From assembly GCF_042677045.1 (NCBI RefSeq), contig NZ_JBHTIH010000004.1, positions 186,001 through 250,000 on the forward strand: 64,000 nucleotides of DNA. Reading direction: 5' to 3'. Numbering within the stretch: the first letter of the stretch is position 1; each line of letters begins with the position of its first letter. A model generated the notes under the pieces. It saw only the letters and a list, made by a program, of their open reading frames with translations, had not been told where the DNA came from and ran no database searches. This stretch comes from Lysobacter_K koreensis. Its GTDB lineage: Bacteria; Pseudomonadota; Gammaproteobacteria; Xanthomonadales; Xanthomonadaceae. Made by a program: the position numbers and the translations under genes. Of the stretch, positions 1 through 7,620 are shown piece by piece.

Positions 1-77
1 TCGCTCGCGTCTCGCGGCACGGCCTCGTCGGATCCAGACTCGCGAACCCCGGGTACGCGCGATCCATCGTTCGACAT
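1..77 (-). CDS. start of an unidentified gene, cut by the left edge
   Basis: A minus-strand reading frame starts with ATG at 77 and runs off the left edge without a stop. Only about 25 codons are visible (MSNDGSRVPG... then Ser, Asp and Glu rich). An AAGGAG ribosome-binding site lies a few bases upstream, around 83-88, which is the main reason for believing the start. It would lie downstream of fbp on the same strand, about 200 bases away. No domain can be recognised from so short a piece. Confidence 0.45.
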   Translation of the reverse strand, partial: MSNDGSRVPGVRESGSDEAVPRDAS

Positions 78-276
78 CTCCTGCTCCTTGCCCGTCGGCG
101 CGTGGTCCGCGCACGACTCCTCCGGGCAAGTGTTATCAACGCCAGTGGTGACCGTTAGCGGTCAAGCCGATGACCGTGTCGCGTTCAGGTACATGAGCGA
201 GTCAATCGCACCAAACCCCGCAAACACAACGCCGGGCGCGGCGGTCCGCACCGTCTACCTGAACCGCGAGCCGGAT

Positions 277-1356
277 TCAGCCGCCGTGCGCGGCGTCGTG
301 GGCGTGGTGGTAGGCCACCGCCGCCTCGACCTCGTGCTTCGATCCCAAGAACACCGGCACCCGCTGGTGCAGGTGCACCGGCTGCACCTCGAGCATGCGC
401 TGGCGGCCGGTGCTGGCCGCGCCGCCGGCCTGCTCGACCAGCAGGCTCATCGGGTTGGCCTCGTACATCAGGCGCAGCTTGCCGCCCTTGTCGGCGCACT
501 TGGCGTCGAGGGGGTAAGTGAAGATGCCGCCGCGGGTCAGGATGCGGTGCACGTCGGCGACCATCGAGGCCACCCAGCGCATGTTGAAATCCTTGCCGCG
601 CGGGCCGTCCTTGCCGGCGAGCAGGTCGCCGACATAGGCCTGCATCGGCGCCTGCCAGTGGCGCTGGTTGGACATGTTGACCGCGAATTCGCGGGTCTGC
701 GCCGGGATCGTCATGCCGCGAGTGGTCAGCATGAAGCTGCCGACCTCGCGGTCGAGGGTGAACGCGTGGGTGCCGTTGCCGACGGTCAGCACCAGCATCG
801 TGCTCGGGCCGTAGGTGGTGTAGCCGGCGCACACCTGGGCGGTGCCCGGCTGCAGGAAGTCCGCGTCGACCGGGCTGGTCACGCCGTCGGGGCAGCGCAG
901 CACCGAGAAGATCGTGCCGACCGAGATGTTGACGTCGATGTTGCTGCTGCCGTCGAGCGGGTCGAACAGCAGCAGGTAGTTGCCGCGCGGGCTGGCGTCG
1001 GACATCGGCACCGAGTGGTCCATTTCCTCCGAGGCCATGCCGGCGAGGTGGCCGCCCCAGGCGTTGGCCTCGAGCAGGACATCGTTCGCGATCACGTCGA
1101 GCTTCTTCTGCGCCTCGCCCTGGATGTTGATGCTGGCCTTGCCGGCGCCGCCGGCCTCGCCGAGCACGCCGCCGAGCGCGCCCTTGCCGACCGCGATCGA
1201 GATGGTCTTGCAGGCGCGCGCGACGACCTCGACCAGCAGGCGCAGGTCGGCGCTGATGCGGCCGGCGCGCTGCTCCTCGATCAGGTAGCGGGTCAGCGAC
1301 ACGGCGCCGGTCGACGCGGTGGGGGTCGGGGCGGGGTGGGGTGCGAGATTCGACAT
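277..1356 (-). CDS. fbp: class 1 fructose-1,6-bisphosphatase
   Basis: Hydrolyses fructose 1,6-bisphosphate to fructose 6-phosphate in the cytoplasm, the committed step of gluconeogenesis. The 359-residue product is slightly longer than the usual 330-340. It has the family signature: the metal and phosphate site DPLDGSSNID with VGTIFSVLR after it, an upstream GGHLAGMASEEMD segment with the metal-binding acidic residues, and a C-terminal YEANPMSLLVEQAGG block. The start at 1356 is supported by MSNLAPHPAPT just before the conserved SLTRYLIEEQ segment. No clear Shine-Dalgarno is visible. It stands alone, with an unknown partial gene downstream and a small unknown gene upstream on the same strand. 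Confidence 0.96.
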   Translation of the reverse strand: MSNLAPHPAPTPTASTGAVSLTRYLIEEQRAGRISADLRLLVEVVARACKTISIAVGKGALGGVLGEAGGAGKASINIQGEAQKKLDVIANDVLLEANAWGGHLAGMASEEMDHSVPMSDASPRGNYLLLFDPLDGSSNIDVNISVGTIFSVLRCPDGVTSPVDADFLQPGTAQVCAGYTTYGPSTMLVLTVGNGTHAFTLDREVGSFMLTTRGMTIPAQTREFAVNMSNQRHWQAPMQAYVGDLLAGKDGPRGKDFNMRWVASMVADVHRILTRGGIFTYPLDAKCADKGGKLRLMYEANPMSLLVEQAGGAASTGRQRMLEVQPVHLHQRVPVFLGSKHEVEAAVAYHHAHDAAHGG

Positions 1357-1452
1357 GGACGCAGGCGGGCGGCAACGGGGGCGCCATTGTCGCCGATGTG
1401 CGGGCGCGGCTTCAGCCCGGACCCGTGGGCCGTCCGCGGTTTCGAACCGCGG

Positions 1453-1764
1453 TTATGCGGCCTGTTGCGTCAACCGCGCGGCCTGCCGGCGCACCAGCGC
1501 GGTCAGGGTCTCGCGCGCCATCGCCAGCATCAGCAAGGGCGCGGCCGGGTCGGCGGCGTCGAGCACGCGCTTGGCGGCCTCGACGGTATCGGTCGCGACC
1601 TCGGCGCCGTTGCCGTCGAGCAGCGCGCGCAGGCTGCGCGCGTGGCCGTCGAGGCGGCGTTCGAACTCCGGCTCGCAGCCCTGCCCGGCGCGGCGTACGG
1701 CCAGGGCCAGGCTCGCGTCGGCGCGGGCCAGTTCGGTGAGCAGTTCGTCGGCGCCTATCGTCAT
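1453..1764 (-). CDS. small hypothetical protein
   Basis: A 103-residue soluble, mostly alpha-helical, Ala/Leu/Arg-rich protein beginning MTIGADELLTELARADASLA. I do not recognise the family. The frame stays open further upstream to 2160, but that extension is low-complexity Arg/Ala sequence and overlaps the WYL remnant on the other strand. The ATG at 1764 is preferred because protein-like composition begins there and a GAGAA stretch precedes it. It lies about 100 bases upstream of fbp on the same strand and could share its transcript. Confidence 0.6.
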   Translation of the reverse strand: MTIGADELLTELARADASLALAVRRAGQGCEPEFERRLDGHARSLRALLDGNGAEVATDTVEAAKRVLDAADPAAPLLMLAMARETLTALVRRQAARLTQQAA

Positions 1765-1978
1765 GGAGCGATTCTCGAAGGGGCGGGTCGCAGGCGCTGA
1801 GATCGGCCCTGCGCTGACCGCGATGATCGGCAGGCGCTTGTGAGCGGCCGGTGAGGTCGGCCGCAGGTCGGGCGTTACTGGCCAATACGCCGTCCGCGGC
1901 GACCAGCGGCCGTGCCCGCGCCCTGTCTGGACTACCCGACGGCGAGGCGCGCAGTAGCGCGCGCGCGAACCGCCGTGC

Positions 1979-2124
1979 CTCAGTTTCCGGGCGGCAGCTG
2001 GACGCGCGGCGCCTGGTGCCGGCTGCGCGGCGGCTTCCGCAACTTCCGTCCGGACCGCATCGCCGCGTGCACCGCGACCGGCGCGACCTTCATCGACGAT
2101 CCGTTGCGCGGTCTCGATGCCTAG
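1979..2124 (+). pseudogene. remnant of a WYL-domain (YafY-like) transcriptional regulator
   Basis: The plus-strand translation here reads FPGGSWTRGAWCRLRGGFRN followed by FRPDRI and a short tail ending at a stop at 2122-2124. That matches the end of the WYL domain of YafY-like regulators, where a Gly/Trp strand, an xWCxLRxxFRxFRxDRI block and a final hydrophobic strand occur in this order. The N-terminal HTH and the first half of the WYL domain are not visible upstream in any frame, so this looks like the decayed 3' end of a lost regulator. The flanks (1765-1978 and 2125-2178) hold nothing else I can recognise. Confidence 0.6.
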
Positions 2125-2178
2125 CTGCGTGCGGTCGGCGCGCCGCAGTGATCCGGTCACCCGCGGCGCGACGTGCGC

Positions 2179-2814
2179 TCAGATCACCCGCAGGGTGATG
2201 GCCTTGAGCACGGCGCGGGTGCGGTCGCGGGTGTCGAGTTTCTCCAGGATCACCGACACGTAGTTCTTGACCGTTCCTTCGGCCAGGAACATCGCGCGCG
2301 CGATCTCCTTGTTCGAGTAGCCGCCGGCGAGCAGGCGCAGGATCGCGACCTCGCGCTCGCTGAAGCGTTCCTTCGGCGCGTCGGCGGCGTGGAACTGGTA
2401 GCGCGCGCGCACCGGGCCGGTGCTGACCGGCTGCAGCAGCGTCTCGCCACGGGCGACGCGCGCGATCGCGTCGCGCAGGTCCTCGGGCGCGGCGTCCTTG
2501 AGCAGGAAGCCCTGCGCGCCGGCTTCGGTCGCGCGCAGCAGCAGCTCGCTGTCGTCGAAGGTCGTGAGCAGCAGCACCGGGGTGGGGTCGCCGCGCTCGC
2601 GCAACTTGTGCAGCGCCTCGATGCCGTCGATGCCGGGCATGCGGATGTCGCTGAGCACCACGTCGACGCGTTGCGTCGCCAGTTGCGCGAGCAGCGCCTC
2701 GCCATCGCCGGCCTCGAACACGATCTGAATGCCGTGGCGTTCGAGCAGCGCGCGCAGGCCGGCGCGCACCAGCGCCTGGTCGTCGGCGAGCGCGATGCGC
2801 AGTGGTGCGCTCAT
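2179..2814 (-). CDS. LuxR/NarL-type response regulator
   Basis: Cytoplasmic two-component response regulator of 211 residues. The receiver domain occupies about residues 5-120, with the acidic pair D11-D12, phospho-acceptor D56 in VVLSDIRMPG, and the Thr and Lys of LLTTFDD and GFLLKD. A C-terminal LuxR-type HTH spans about 145-208 (FSEREVAILRLLAGGYSNKE, then GTVKNYVSVILEKL). It lies 66 bases downstream of a histidine kinase on the same strand, its presumed partner. The spacing suggests one operon. The DesR/LiaR-like pairing is clear; the stimulus and regulon cannot be read from the sequence. Confidence 0.93.
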   Translation of the reverse strand: MSAPLRIALADDQALVRAGLRALLERHGIQIVFEAGDGEALLAQLATQRVDVVLSDIRMPGIDGIEALHKLRERGDPTPVLLLTTFDDSELLLRATEAGAQGFLLKDAAPEDLRDAIARVARGETLLQPVSTGPVRARYQFHAADAPKERFSEREVAILRLLAGGYSNKEIARAMFLAEGTVKNYVSVILEKLDTRDRTRAVLKAITLRVI

Positions 2815-2880
2815 GACCGGCGCTCGGCACTGCGCAGCGGCGCGTTCATCGCAGGCAGGCCGGAAGGCATGGCGCCGCGT

Positions 2881-4035
2881 TCACAGCGGCAGGCTCGCGT
2901 CGATCCGCAATGCGCCGCGCGCGCTGGTCGACAAGGCCAGCGTGCCGTCGGCCGCGGCGATGCGTTCGCGCATGCCGGCCAGGCCGTTACCCTCGCGCAC
3001 CGGGCCGCGCAGGTGGCCGTCGTCCTCGACGCTCAGCGCCAGCCGGCGGCCGTCGCGCCGCAGGTGCACGTGCACCGTGTCGGCGTCGGCGTGGCGCGCG
3101 GCGTTGGTCAGCGCCTCCTGCACCAGCCGCAGCACCGCTTCGGCGGTGGCGGCGTCGGTGACCTGGACGTCGTCGTCGATCGACAGCGCCAGCGCGGGCC
3201 GCGGCAGCGGCGCGGCCAGCGCGCGCAACGCGGTGGCCAGGTCGAGCCCGCGCGTGTCGCGCAGCGCCTGCACCACGTTGCGGATGTCGCCGAGCAGTTC
3301 GGCCGACATCTGTTGCGCGACCGCGACCTCGTGGCGGCCGGCGAATGCGGGGTCGGCGGCCAGCGCGCGCAGGTTGAGGGTCATCGCGGTGAGCTTGTGG
3401 CCGGCGACGTCGTGCAGTTCGCGCGCGACGCGCAGGCGCTCGGCATCGCGCGCACTGTCGGCGAGCAGGGCGCGGGTCGCGAGCAGGTCGGCGTTGACCA
3501 GCGCCAGCTGGTCGCGCACGCGTTCGGCGGCGGTGGCGTAGTAGGCGCACAGCGCGGCGAAGGCCTGGAAGCCCGCGTACAGCGCGACGATGGTCAGCGG
3601 CGCGTCGTGTCCGGCCGCACGCAGGATCGCGTACACCGCGGCATTGGCCAGCAGCACCGCGCCCAGCGCCGCGCGCGGCGACCAGCACGCCGCGATCTGC
3701 GCGGTCCACACCACCAGCAGCACCTGCGCGGTGCCGATGCGCGGGTCGAGCCAGATCAGCGCCAGCGCGCATAGCGCTTCCAGCCACAGCAGCGCATCGG
3801 CGAGGAGCGGGCGGCGCGCGCGCGCCAGTTCGTGCGCGAGCATCGCCGCCAGGTACACCAGCAACAACGCCCACGCGCTGGCCAGCAACTCGGGCTTGAT
3901 CCAGCGCAGTGACAACGCGACCGCGCCCCAGGTGAACAGCCCGGCGATATTGAACGGATGGATCAGCAGCCGCAGCCGCGTGTGCCACGCGGTGGCATGG
4001 GCGACGGGGAACAACGGATGGCCGGAGCGCGACAT
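2881..4035 (-). CDS. sensor histidine kinase, HisKA_3 type
   Basis: Inner-membrane sensor kinase of 384 residues. The N-terminal half has about five or six hydrophobic segments (roughly residues 27-165) and no sizeable extracytoplasmic domain, so it probably senses within the membrane. A short helix leads to the dimerisation and phospho-acceptor box RVARELHDVAGHKLT with His208, then a HATPase domain with the N box VLRLVQEALTNAARHA and the G box GNGLAGMRERI. The architecture is that of DesK/LiaS-type kinases, which pair with NarL-type regulators such as the one encoded next. The region upstream of its start holds a tandem repeat array and no close neighbour on this strand, so its promoter probably lies between 4036 and 4140. 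Confidence 0.93.
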   Translation of the reverse strand: MSRSGHPLFPVAHATAWHTRLRLLIHPFNIAGLFTWGAVALSLRWIKPELLASAWALLLVYLAAMLAHELARARRPLLADALLWLEALCALALIWLDPRIGTAQVLLVVWTAQIAACWSPRAALGAVLLANAAVYAILRAAGHDAPLTIVALYAGFQAFAALCAYYATAAERVRDQLALVNADLLATRALLADSARDAERLRVARELHDVAGHKLTAMTLNLRALAADPAFAGRHEVAVAQQMSAELLGDIRNVVQALRDTRGLDLATALRALAAPLPRPALALSIDDDVQVTDAATAEAVLRLVQEALTNAARHADADTVHVHLRRDGRRLALSVEDDGHLRGPVREGNGLAGMRERIAAADGTLALSTSARGALRIDASLPL

Positions 4036-4138
4036 GCACCCATGCTGCGGCGCGCGGCCGCACGTCGCAATGGCACGCGCGTCGAAAGTGACTTCCGGCA
4101 GGGCGATTCAGCGCGTGCTTGGCGCGGCATGCCGCGCC

Positions 4139-4635
4139 GCGCTGAAGAGCGCCCGGCCATGGCTGGCCGGGCCGGACGATCCGAGGTTCGTAATGCGACG
4201 CCAAGGATGGCATCGGCTGAACTTCAGCAGGTCGACCCGATGACCGCGGCACTGCCGCGCTGCTCCGGCGCGCGCCCGGCCATGGCTGGCCGGGCCGGAC
4301 GATCCGCGATTCGTAATGCGACGCCAGGGATGGCATCGAAGTGAAGTTCAGCAGGTCGACCCGATGGCTGCGGCACTGTCGCGCTGCTCCGGTGCGCGCC
4401 CGGCCATGGTTGGCCGGGCCGGACGATCCGAGATTCGTAACGCGACGCCAGGGATGGCATCGGAGTGAAGTTCAGCAGGTCGACCGATGACCGCGGCACA
4501 GCCGCGCTGCTCCGGCGAGCGCCCGGCCATGGCTGGCCGGGCCGGAAGATCCGTAGTCCGCAATGCCTCGCCGGGGATGGCGCCGGGAAGTGACTTTCAG
4601 CAGGTCAATCCGATGACCGCGGGCACTGCGAGCGC
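4139..4635. repeat. tandem array of about 123-bp units with a palindromic core
   Basis: Four head-to-tail units. Each contains a near-identical hairpin GCCCGGCCATGGCTGGCCGG plus GC, at 4151-4172, 4274-4295, 4398-4419 and 4521-4542, giving periods of 123, 124 and 123 bases. Between hairpins the units share GGACGATCCG, an AATGCGACGCCA block, GGGATGGCATCG and a TTCAGCAGGTCGACCCGATG block. The fourth unit is the most diverged. A related half-motif occurs around 4086-4115. The array fills the space between the divergent kinase and the DUF2306 gene. Open frames across it are by-products of the repetition. Confidence 0.9.
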
Positions 4636-4683
4636 GCGCGGCCGCCGCGCAGCCTGTGCACACCCTGCCACGGAGCCGCCGTC

Positions 4684-5332
4684 ATGACCGCGTACCAGAT
4701 CCTCGTCGCCACCCATGCCACGGTCGGGGTCGCCGCACTGCTGACGTTCTGGTCGGCCGCGGTCCTGCGCAAGGGCAGCCCGCTGCACCGCCGCGTCGGC
4801 CAGGGCTACCTGCTGGCGATGCTCGGCATCATCGTCACCGCGCTGCCGATGGCGGCGGTCAAGTTCGCGCAAGGCCAACCGGTGATCGCGACGTTCCTGG
4901 CCTACCTGGTGGTCATCACCGCGACCGGCGGTCTACCTTGGCTTCGCGTGGTTGTGCCTGCTGTCCGGGGTGGGCGTGCTGGCGCTGGGCATCAAGGCCG
5001 GCGCGCCGCTGCTGATGGGGTTCTCGGCGATCGGCCTGTTCACCGGCCAGGACATGCTGCGCAAGCGCCGCCACCGCGAACGCTTGGCCGCGCAACCGCG
5101 CTGGTGGTTGGTCGAGCACTACAGCGCGATGCTCGGCAACGGCATCGCCACCCACATCGCGTTCCTCGCGATCGGCCTGCCCAGGTTGCTGCCGGCGATC
5201 GATGGCGCCGCGCTGCACTACGCCGCGTGGTTCGGGCCGGTGGTGGTGGCAATCATCGCCAAGGTGGTGATCGACCGGCGCTGGAAGCCGAAGGCCCGCG
5301 GCGCCGCGCCTGAGATGGCACGTGCGGCGTAG
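4684..5332 (+). pseudogene. DUF2306-like membrane protein, frameshifted
   Basis: An integral membrane protein of the DUF2306 type: the N-terminal part has ATHATVGVAALLTFWSAAVL and HRRVGQGYLLAMLGIIVTAL, and the C-terminal part continues with LCLLSGVGVLALGIKAG, a PRWWLVEHYSAMLGNGIATH motif and a last membrane helix. The first part is in one frame up to about 4930 and the rest is in the next frame. The total span is 3n+1 bases, as expected from one extra base in the ACCGGCGGTC stretch near 4928-4931. Without it the product would be about 215 residues with a smooth junction (TATAVYLGFAWLCLL). Either a recent pseudogene or a sequencing error. The stop codon lies inside a palindromic repeat. Confidence 0.8.
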
Positions 5333-5437
5333 GCGGGTTTGACCCGCCGTCGCGTATTCGAGGCGACCTACCTTCACCCGGAGCGTCGCTGGCGCGGCAC
5401 GCGGGGATGGCGATGGCGGGTTGAAAACCCGCCCTAC
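5329..5437. repeat. inverted repeat between convergent genes; supplies both stop codons
   Basis: Left arm GTAGGCGGGTTTGACCCGCC at 5329-5348, right arm GGCGGGTTGAAAACCCGCC plus CTAC at 5415-5437. Each arm is itself a small hairpin. The TAG in the left arm (5330-5332) is the stop of the DUF2306 gene, and the CTA in the right arm (5434-5436) is the stop of phhA on the other strand. The same family recurs at 39889-39957. Confidence 0.85.
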
Positions 5438-6327
5438 ACGTCGCCGTCGTTGAGCCAGCCTTCGCCGCTGCCGCGGTGGAACACGGCGTCGGTGGCCAGC
5501 ACGTCGCCGGCCGGGATCGACTCGTGCTGCGCCAGCCGCGCGTAGATCGGGGTGAAGTCCGGCCCCGTGGCTTCCATCAACTGCTCGAAGCTGTCGATGA
5601 CGAAGTAGGTCTTCTGGTAGGTGTCGATGCGGTAGCGCGTGCGCATGATCCGCTCGAGGTCAAAACCAATTCGGTTCGGCGCGTCGCTCTCCAGGCAATG
5701 GATCGACTCGCCCTTGCTCGAGATGATGCCGCTGCCGTAGATGCGCAGGCCGTCCTTCTGCCGAATCAGGCCGAACTCGACCGTGTACCAGTACAAGCGA
5801 GTGAGGTTGACCAGCGCCTCCGGCCCGATCGCGTGCGCCTTGACGCCGCCGCGGCCGTAGGCGGCCATGTAGTCGGCGAACACCGGGTTCATCAGCAGCG
5901 GCACGTGGCCGAACAGGTCGTGGAACAGGTCCGGCTCGGCCAGGTAGTCGAGCTGCTCGGGGGTGCGGATCCACCAGGTCACCGGGAAGCGGCGGTTGGC
6001 GAGGTGGTCGAAGAAGGTCAGCTCCGGCAGCAGGCCCTCGACCCCGACCAGTTCCCAACCGGTCGCCGCGCGCAGCACCGCGTTGAGGTCGTCGAATTTC
6101 GGGATGCGGTCCGGGGTCATGCCCATCGCGTCCTGCGCGACCAGGAACTCGTCGCTGGCGCGGCCGACCAGCAGCTCGCGCTGGCGCGCGAACAGCGTTG
6201 CCCAGACCTCGTGGTCGCTTGCGCTGTAGCTGTCCCACGGCTGCTCGACCACGGAGGTGGTGTAGACCGGCACGTAGCCCTTGTCGGTGAGCTGGTGTTC
6301 GACGCGGCTGGGCGTGGTGGCATTCAT
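5434..6327 (-). CDS. phhA: phenylalanine 4-monooxygenase
   Basis: Converts L-phenylalanine to L-tyrosine with O2 and a tetrahydropterin, in the cytoplasm. The 297-residue product has the length of the bacterial monomeric enzymes and the iron site: two histidines in DLFHDLFGHVPLL and the glutamate in LYWYTVEFGLI. PVTWWIRTPEQLDYLAEPD and the SSKGESIHCLES segment are also family hallmarks. The frame is open upstream to 6438, but the ATG at 6327 (MNATTPSRVEHQL) gives the usual N-terminus. A divergent Lrp-type regulator starts 146 bases away, a common pairing for amino-acid catabolic genes. The window also holds folE, whose pathway supplies pterins. Confidence 0.96.
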   Translation of the reverse strand: MNATTPSRVEHQLTDKGYVPVYTTSVVEQPWDSYSASDHEVWATLFARQRELLVGRASDEFLVAQDAMGMTPDRIPKFDDLNAVLRAATGWELVGVEGLLPELTFFDHLANRRFPVTWWIRTPEQLDYLAEPDLFHDLFGHVPLLMNPVFADYMAAYGRGGVKAHAIGPEALVNLTRLYWYTVEFGLIRQKDGLRIYGSGIISSKGESIHCLESDAPNRIGFDLERIMRTRYRIDTYQKTYFVIDSFEQLMEATGPDFTPIYARLAQHESIPAGDVLATDAVFHRGSGEGWLNDGDV

Positions 6328-6392
6328 CGGCGGTCCTGGGTACGTGGGCGGTGCCGGCAAGCCGGCGCCTTCTGCAATGTAACCGCCGGATC

Positions 6393-6417
6393 GCGCAACA
6401 GGCTTGCGTTGTTGCGC
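6393..6417. promoter_or_regulatory. dyad in the phhA/Lrp intergenic region, possible operator
   Basis: Perfect 8-base inverted repeat GCGCAACA / TGTTGCGC separated by nine bases, in the middle of the 146-base divergent promoter region. The symmetry and position suit a regulator-binding site, possibly for the neighbouring Lrp-type protein. Binding is an inference. Confidence 0.4.
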
Positions 6418-6473
6418 CCATTCCCGGCGCTGGCGCATGATTCTTGCGTCATTAACGAAAATCTTGCACGACC

Positions 6474-6950
6474 ATGCCTGCCGTCGACCTCGACCGCACC
6501 GACCTGCTGCTGCTGGCCGAACTGCAACGCGCCGGTCGCCTGACCAACGCCGAGCTGGCCGAGCGCGTGCACCTGTCGGCGTCGGCCTGCCTGCGCCGGG
6601 TGCAGCGCCTGGAGCGCGACGGGGTGATCGGCGGCTACGCCGCGCAGGTCGATCCCGAGCGCATCGGCCTGGGCCTGCAGGCGTTCGTGCGCGTGCAGCT
6701 GGGTCGCCACGATGCCGAGTCGATCGCGGCGTTCACCGCGTTCGTCGACCAGTGGGACGAGGTGGTCGCCTGCCACGCCCTGACCGGCGACATGGACTAC
6801 CTGCTGCAGGTCGCGGTGCGCGACCTGGAACATTTCTCGCGCTTCCTGCTCGACCGCTTGCTCAACCAGGCCGGCGTCGCCGACGTCAATTCCAGCTTCG
6901 TGCTGCGCACGGTCAAGGCGTTCCGCGGGCTGCCGTTGCCGGCGCGCTGA
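6474..6950 (+). CDS. Lrp/AsnC family transcriptional regulator
   Basis: DNA-binding regulator of 158 residues. The N-terminal HTH (about 5-62) includes LDRTDLLLLAELQRAGRLTN and HLSASACLRRVQRLERDGVI, and the C-terminal RAM ligand-binding domain (about 70-150) includes VVACHALTGDMDYLLQVAVR. It is divergent from phhA, so it probably controls phhA in response to phenylalanine, tyrosine or another amino acid. The start at 6474 places MPAVDLDRTD directly before the HTH, as usual in the family. No frame extends it sensibly upstream. Confidence 0.93.
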   Translation: MPAVDLDRTDLLLLAELQRAGRLTNAELAERVHLSASACLRRVQRLERDGVIGGYAAQVDPERIGLGLQAFVRVQLGRHDAESIAAFTAFVDQWDEVVACHALTGDMDYLLQVAVRDLEHFSRFLLDRLLNQAGVADVNSSFVLRTVKAFRGLPLPAR

Positions 6951-7124
6951 GCGACAGCGCCGGGGCGGCTCCCGAGCAAGAATGCGGCCGCCGGATCGGC
7001 GCGGTCGCGTTGACAAGGCGTGGACGTCGGCTCACGGCATCGTGCGCTGCGATGCGGCCGGGGCATGACAGTGGCAGTCGCCTACCACGCCACGGACGCG
7101 GCGGACGGGGATCGAGGAGGGCGG

Positions 7125-7445
7125 ATGTCGGACCTGATCCTGCGGGACATCGAACCGGGCCTGCTCGCCTGCGTGCAGCGCATCGCCGACGCGCGCGGCT
7201 GGAGCGTGCAGCAGGTGCTGGTCTACCTGCTCGAGCGCGGGCTGGCCAGCAGCAACGCGATCGATGAGGCGCTCGAGGGCCATGAAGTGCGGCTGCTGGA
7301 AGACGCGCTCGCGGCGCTGGAGGACGTGCCCAGCGACCCGGGCTTCGCCCTGATCGGGCGCGCGCCGGCCGTGCCGGCGGTGCCCGACGCGCCGGACCAG
7401 TCGATCGCCCCTTCCTGGGCATCGCCGGGACCGCGCGAGCCCTAG
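7125..7445 (+). CDS. small protein with a ribbon-helix-helix-like N-terminus
   Basis: A 106-residue protein beginning MSDLILRDIEPGLLACVQRI and ending in a Pro/Ala-rich tail. A beta strand followed by two helices (DLILRDIEPGLLACVQRIAD, then SVQQVLVYLLERGL) resembles Arc/MetJ-type RHH proteins and the FitA-like antitoxins, but no toxin gene is adjacent. The start at 7125 is chosen for the GAGGAGGG ribosome-binding site just upstream. The frame is open further back to 7020 without a good start. A role as a DNA-binding regulator is plausible but not shown. Confidence 0.7.
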   Translation: MSDLILRDIEPGLLACVQRIADARGWSVQQVLVYLLERGLASSNAIDEALEGHEVRLLEDALAALEDVPSDPGFALIGRAPAVPAVPDAPDQSIAPSWASPGPREP

Positions 7446-7620
7446 CGCCCGGGGCCGGGTCACCTGGCGCCCTGTCCGATCGGCGGTGGCGGGCACGTTG
7501 CCCTTGCCAGGAGCGGTGCGCGTTGGCGGCACCGGTGGCACGGGCAGGAACAGGGGCAGACGCGCAGGGCGGGATCGGCAACCAGCCGACCCGACGGGGC
7601 GCTGTCGCAAAGGGGGATGG

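Noticed and set aside
4139..4635. Possible CRISPR array
   Set aside because: Units of 123 bases without short unique spacers and no cas genes; it is a tandem repeat.
7125..7445. Antitoxin of a toxin-antitoxin pair
   Set aside because: RHH-like, but neither neighbour (Lrp regulator, ATP-grasp ligase) resembles a toxin.
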